A stretch of 8,992 bases of DNA, taken from contig WJIO01000449.1 in NCBI GenBank assembly GCA_014730235.1, forward strand, positions 1 through 8,992. Reading direction: 5' to 3'. Origin of the DNA: Candidatus Poribacteria bacterium. GTDB taxonomy: Bacteria; Poribacteria; DTPJ01; WJIO01. Each line of letters begins with the position of its first letter. The stretch's first letter is position 1. Of the stretch, positions 7,160 through 8,992 are shown in pieces. Under the pieces are notes generated by a model. That model worked only from the letters and a program-made list of their open reading frames with translations, was not told the DNA's origin and did no database searches. The translations under genes and the position numbers were made by a program.

Positions 7160-7296
7160 AAGATAACAATAGAGTTACAGCAGAATCATTTTTGGTTAAT
7201 TATAGAATTCAAATTATGCTAAGGAAAGACGGGATAAAGGAAATCCCATGAATTGCTGTTGGTCACCGCCCAGCATCATTGGCTTGCACCCAACGT
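7160..7296. other. Non-coding, AT-rich stretch
   Basis: No open frame with coding character, no RNA gene and no clear promoter is seen. A short GGGAT/ATCCC inverted repeat near 7233-7249 is too small to interpret. The 6988-7296 gap as a whole holds the leader and promoter of the minus-strand cluster and the tail of the pseudogene remnant to its right. Confidence 0.5.
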
Positions 7297-7422
7297 TTAG
7301 ATTGATCCGCATAGTCCAAACCCTTTAGAGTATTTGCTAACCACGTATATACCGACAGCCACCAGTAAAGTGCCAATAATTATGTGGACAGTTATGGGAT
7401 CATGCAATTCACTACCGGACAC
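7297..7422 (-). pseudogene. C-terminal remnant of an EamA/DMT-family transporter
   Basis: The minus-strand frame ending at TAA 7297-7299 reads ELHDPITVH, then IIIGTLLVAVGIYVVSK, then a short tail KGFGLCGSI. A Pro-(I/L)-T motif followed by a hydrophobic helix of the IGxLLVxxGxY type is the characteristic last transmembrane helix of EamA drug/metabolite transporters. Only about 38 codons survive. No start or upstream helices exist: directly upstream lies the transposase remnant, so the gene is truncated, perhaps by that element. The reading is from memory of the family; the fragment is short, but the pattern is specific. Confidence 0.6.
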
Positions 7423-7425
7423 ATT

Positions 7426-7722
7426 TTACTCGACCCGATGGAAAGCAACAGGTATCTCCATTTCCTGATTCATGAAGTAATCTAATAGACGTAATCCCAA
7501 CTGGAAGAGACTCAGATCGCAGCGTTTGGTTCGGGGAATGATCCTGCTCCATCCCTGTTGAATGGATAGGTTACCCAGATAGATGATCCAGATGTAAGCC
7601 AGACAATCTGCTATCATCAGTTGGGCAATTCTGGCTGGGTCGTTAAGATGGCTTTTGTGCAAGTGGAACCCACGGCTTTTCTGGTCAGAGAACAGTGTTT
7701 CAATACAGAACCGCAGTAGCAT
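7426..7722 (-). pseudogene. C-terminal remnant of an IS4-family transposase
   Basis: The 98 codons from 7722 down to TAA 7426 read LLRFCIETLFSDQKSRGF, then HLHKSHLNDPARIAQL, then RCDLSLFQLGLRLLDYF. The R-x3-E-x6-K spacing in RFCIETLFSDQK is the end of the IS4 Y-R-E-K signature, including the third catalytic acidic residue of the DDE triad. The expected Tyr three residues before Arg is not there, and everything N-terminal, with the first two catalytic Asp residues, is missing. The frame upstream runs directly into a palindromic repeat, so the 5' part was deleted or replaced. The ATG at 7722 is incidental. Not functional as a transposase. Confidence 0.8.
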
Positions 7723-7735
7723 CCCTGCCTGTGTT

Positions 7736-7755
7736 GTCGGGCAAGGATGCCCGAC
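7736..7755. repeat. Perfect palindrome, REP-like element
   Basis: GTCGGGCA-AGGA-TGCCCGAC: 8-bp GC-rich arms with a 4-nt loop, followed by CTAC. An imperfect partner, GCATCCCTGCCTG at about 7719-7731, resembles the reverse complement of CGGGCAAGGATGC at 7738-7750. This style of hairpin is commonly dispersed in many copies in some environmental bacterial genomes; copy number cannot be judged here. It marks the broken end of the transposase remnant. Confidence 0.6.
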
Positions 7756-7838
7756 CTACTATTCCATTTTGTCAAAGCATCGCGCTGGAGTTATTCAGGA
7801 TAGAAAATTAAAAGACCATACCCGCAGAAGAATAAATC

Positions 7839-7866
7839 TTGTTTTTGTGTTTGCATCTGCTATACT
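7839..7866 (+). promoter_or_regulatory. Weak sigma-70-like promoter candidate
   Basis: TTGTTT (7839-7844), a 16-nt spacer and TATACT (7861-7866) preceded by TGC, an extended -10. It points toward the 8095 gene, but the leader would exceed 200 nt and the -35 is poor. Confidence 0.25.
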
Positions 7867-7899
7867 AATATTAGCTCGATGTAAGAAGCTCTATCATTT

Positions 7900-7923
7900 C
7901 ATTCCAGCGAAAGCAGAAATCCA
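7900..7923. repeat. Degenerate copy of a dispersed palindromic repeat
   Basis: CATTCCAGCGAAAGCAGAAATCCA resembles the widespread bacterial repeat built as ATTCCCGC-GAAA-GCGGGAAT, but the arms have drifted (ATTCCAGC against ATTTCTGC). Probably a decayed, inactive copy. Confidence 0.45.
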
Positions 7924-7980
7924 GAACGAAGCCATGTTCAATCTTCAGCACCGCCAAAAGAACAAAACCGACTGATCAAT

Positions 7981-7996
7981 ATATCGGTTACGATAT
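7981..7996. repeat. Short palindrome upstream of the propeller sensor gene
   Basis: ATATCG-GTTA-CGATAT, perfect 6-bp arms with a 4-nt loop, about 100 nt before the 8095 start. It could be an operator, but a palindrome this short can occur by chance. Confidence 0.3.
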
Positions 7997-8094
7997 GGAT
8001 AATAATTGCTGAAGATAGTATAGAAAAACAGGCGATTTTCCACAATTGCAGGGGAATCCGGAAGAAAACTAATTGGCTTCACCGGAGACAATAT

Positions 8095-8970
8095 ATGCGT
8101 ATATGGCTATATATCCTATATATCTTGCTGCTAAATTTACTCCTGAGCGTTACTCAAGCACAGGAAGCAGTCAGCATCGGCGGAACTTTGTTTATGCTTG
8201 ACGGTAAAACTCCCCATGTGTTTGTGCCAGTCCAAGCAATGAGCGATGGCGAAGTGAAGGTCACTACCTTGAGCGGTGGCGATGGGAAGTATGAATTCAA
8301 CAACATCAAGCCGGGAGTTTACCACCTGAGATGTCAGACTTTGAAGGGATATGTATATTACAGCACCCGCAATAAAAAGGCAGAGACGGATGCCCCCGGA
8401 AAGGCTGTACGCGCTGCTCCCGGAGATTCCATTAGGGACATTAATTTCTATTTTCCACCGTTCAAGAAGGGTTCATGGAAAAACTATGATACCTTAGATG
8501 GATTGGCATACAATATTATTAGCGATGTTCATCGCGATCTGGAAGGGATAATGTGGTTTGCCACTTTTGGAAGCGGTATTTCCCGATATGATGGTAATAA
8601 ATTTACCAATCTCACTACTAAAGATGGCCTTGCCCATAACTATGTTTTTTCCATTCATAGCGGTCTGGATGGTACTATATGGTTTGGCACTGGAAGCGGC
8701 GTTTCTAAATATGATGGAGATGAATTCAGCACTTTTGCTGCGGAAAGCGAATTATCAGGTAGTCCCGTTCGCGATATATACCGTAACTCAAACGGCGCGA
8801 TGTGGTTTGCCACACTTGGAAATGGTGTATTTCGCTATGATGGAAACCATCTTGCCAATTTAAAAGTAGAAGACGGGCTTGCCAAGCATAAAAATATTGT
8901 TCCCTTTGAAGTCCTAAGAAAATACGGGAGGAATAATACGGGGTTGGCAAAAAGAAGACGCATCCATTAG
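8095..8970 (+). CDS. Secreted regulator-propeller sensor protein, truncated
   Basis: 291 residues. Residues 1-22 are a signal peptide with a long hydrophobic core, likely cut after TQA. Residues 27-88 resemble a carboxypeptidase-regulatory-like domain (GGTLFMLDGKTP, GDGKYEFNNIKPGVY). Residues 122-130 (PFKKGSWKN) lead into two-component-regulator propeller repeats: DGLAYN...MWFATFGSGISRYDG (135-167), DGLAHN...IWFGTGSGVSKYDG (177-208) and the PVRDIYR...MWFATLGNGVFRYDG unit (224-250). A fourth starts with DGLA at 260 and stops matching; the last 28 residues are basic and unrelated. Full members usually carry many more repeats and a membrane-linked signalling output, so this looks 3'-truncated. 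GGAGA sits 6 nt before the ATG. It is transcribed divergently from the minus-strand cluster, beyond the remnants. Confidence 0.75.
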   Translation: MRIWLYILYILLLNLLLSVTQAQEAVSIGGTLFMLDGKTPHVFVPVQAMSDGEVKVTTLSGGDGKYEFNNIKPGVYHLRCQTLKGYVYYSTRNKKAETDAPGKAVRAAPGDSIRDINFYFPPFKKGSWKNYDTLDGLAYNIISDVHRDLEGIMWFATFGSGISRYDGNKFTNLTTKDGLAHNYVFSIHSGLDGTIWFGTGSGVSKYDGDEFSTFAAESELSGSPVRDIYRNSNGAMWFATLGNGVFRYDGNHLANLKVEDGLAKHKNIVPFEVLRKYGRNNTGLAKRRRIH

Positions 8971-8992
8971 AATATGTGTAAAGGACTTAGAG
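8884..8992. other. Foreign sequence after the propeller breakpoint
   Basis: From about 8884 the plus strand no longer encodes propeller sequence in any frame. The 8095 frame adds 28 basic residues and stops at 8968-8970. A second plus-strand frame is open from 8918 to the right edge (including GWQKEDASIRICVKDLE) and could be part of another gene, but it is too short to identify. Confidence 0.4.

Larger units (their letters stand above)
7756..8094. other. Non-coding region between remnants and propeller sensor gene
   Basis: No credible gene. A plus-strand frame crossing 7655-7975 has no coding character and begins inside the transposase remnant on the opposite strand. The stretch holds a degenerate dispersed repeat (7900-7923), a weak promoter candidate (7839-7866), a short palindrome (7981-7996) and, at 8084-8088, GGAGA as ribosome binding site for the 8095 gene. 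Confidence 0.5.

Noticed and set aside
7368-7390. Second TGGCAC sequence on the minus strand
   Set aside because: It lies in the transporter remnant and lacks a TTGC element at the correct spacing, so it is not a sigma-54 site.
7655-7975. Plus-strand open frame of 106 codons
   Set aside because: It starts inside the transposase remnant on the opposite strand, crosses the palindrome and the degenerate repeat, and has no protein-like character or ribosome binding site.
1-8992. CRISPR arrays, tRNA, rRNA or riboswitch
   Set aside because: No regularly spaced direct repeats, no cloverleaf-like sequence and no conserved aptamer core were seen on either strand.

Overview
The window is bacterial DNA of moderate to low GC. 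It probably comes from a Gram-negative or related phylum: there is a textbook -24/-12 (sigma-54) promoter, and a secreted 'regulator propeller' protein of a kind I associate with large-genome environmental lineages such as Poribacteria, KSB1/Calditrichota or Bacteroidetes-like groups. That taxonomic guess rests on remembered sequence style and is weak. I see no rRNA, tRNA, CRISPR array or replication origin.

Layout. Positions 1-6987 hold five genes, all on the minus strand and closely packed, probably one operon read right to left. In transcription order they are: a 413-residue beta-propeller protein (6987-5746); an 806-residue fusion of a trypsin/V8-like serine protease with a purple-acid-phosphatase-like metallophosphoesterase (5728-3308); a 318-residue beta-rich repetitive protein of unknown function (3189-2233); a 115-residue helical, coiled-coil-like protein (2212-1865); and a large protein with an N-terminal transthyretin-like domain followed by a tandemly duplicated module, which runs off the left edge (1762 to beyond 1). 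None of the five has an obvious signal peptide. A sigma-54 promoter with exact spacing (7086-7102) and an upstream dyad (7123-7159) lie ahead of the first gene, so the operon is probably switched on by an activator ATPase.

Positions 7297-7755 are a graveyard: the C-terminal end of an EamA-type transporter, the C-terminal end of an IS4-family transposase and a perfect 8-bp-arm palindrome, packed end to end. Positions 7756-8094 are non-coding with small repeats and weak regulatory candidates. From 8095 on the plus strand there is a secreted protein with a carboxypeptidase-regulatory-like domain and three regulator-propeller repeats. It breaks off abruptly in the fourth repeat and ends with an unrelated basic tail, so it is probably a truncated sensor gene.

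The most unusual item is the protease-phosphoesterase fusion. Its protease triad looks intact, but in the phosphoesterase half two histidines that normally hold the second metal are replaced while the first-metal ligands are kept. An active protease attached to a possibly converted or dead phosphoesterase, made with a histidine-rich propeller and three structural-looking proteins under sigma-54 control, is a plausible uncharacterised system. Its function cannot be read from sequence alone.
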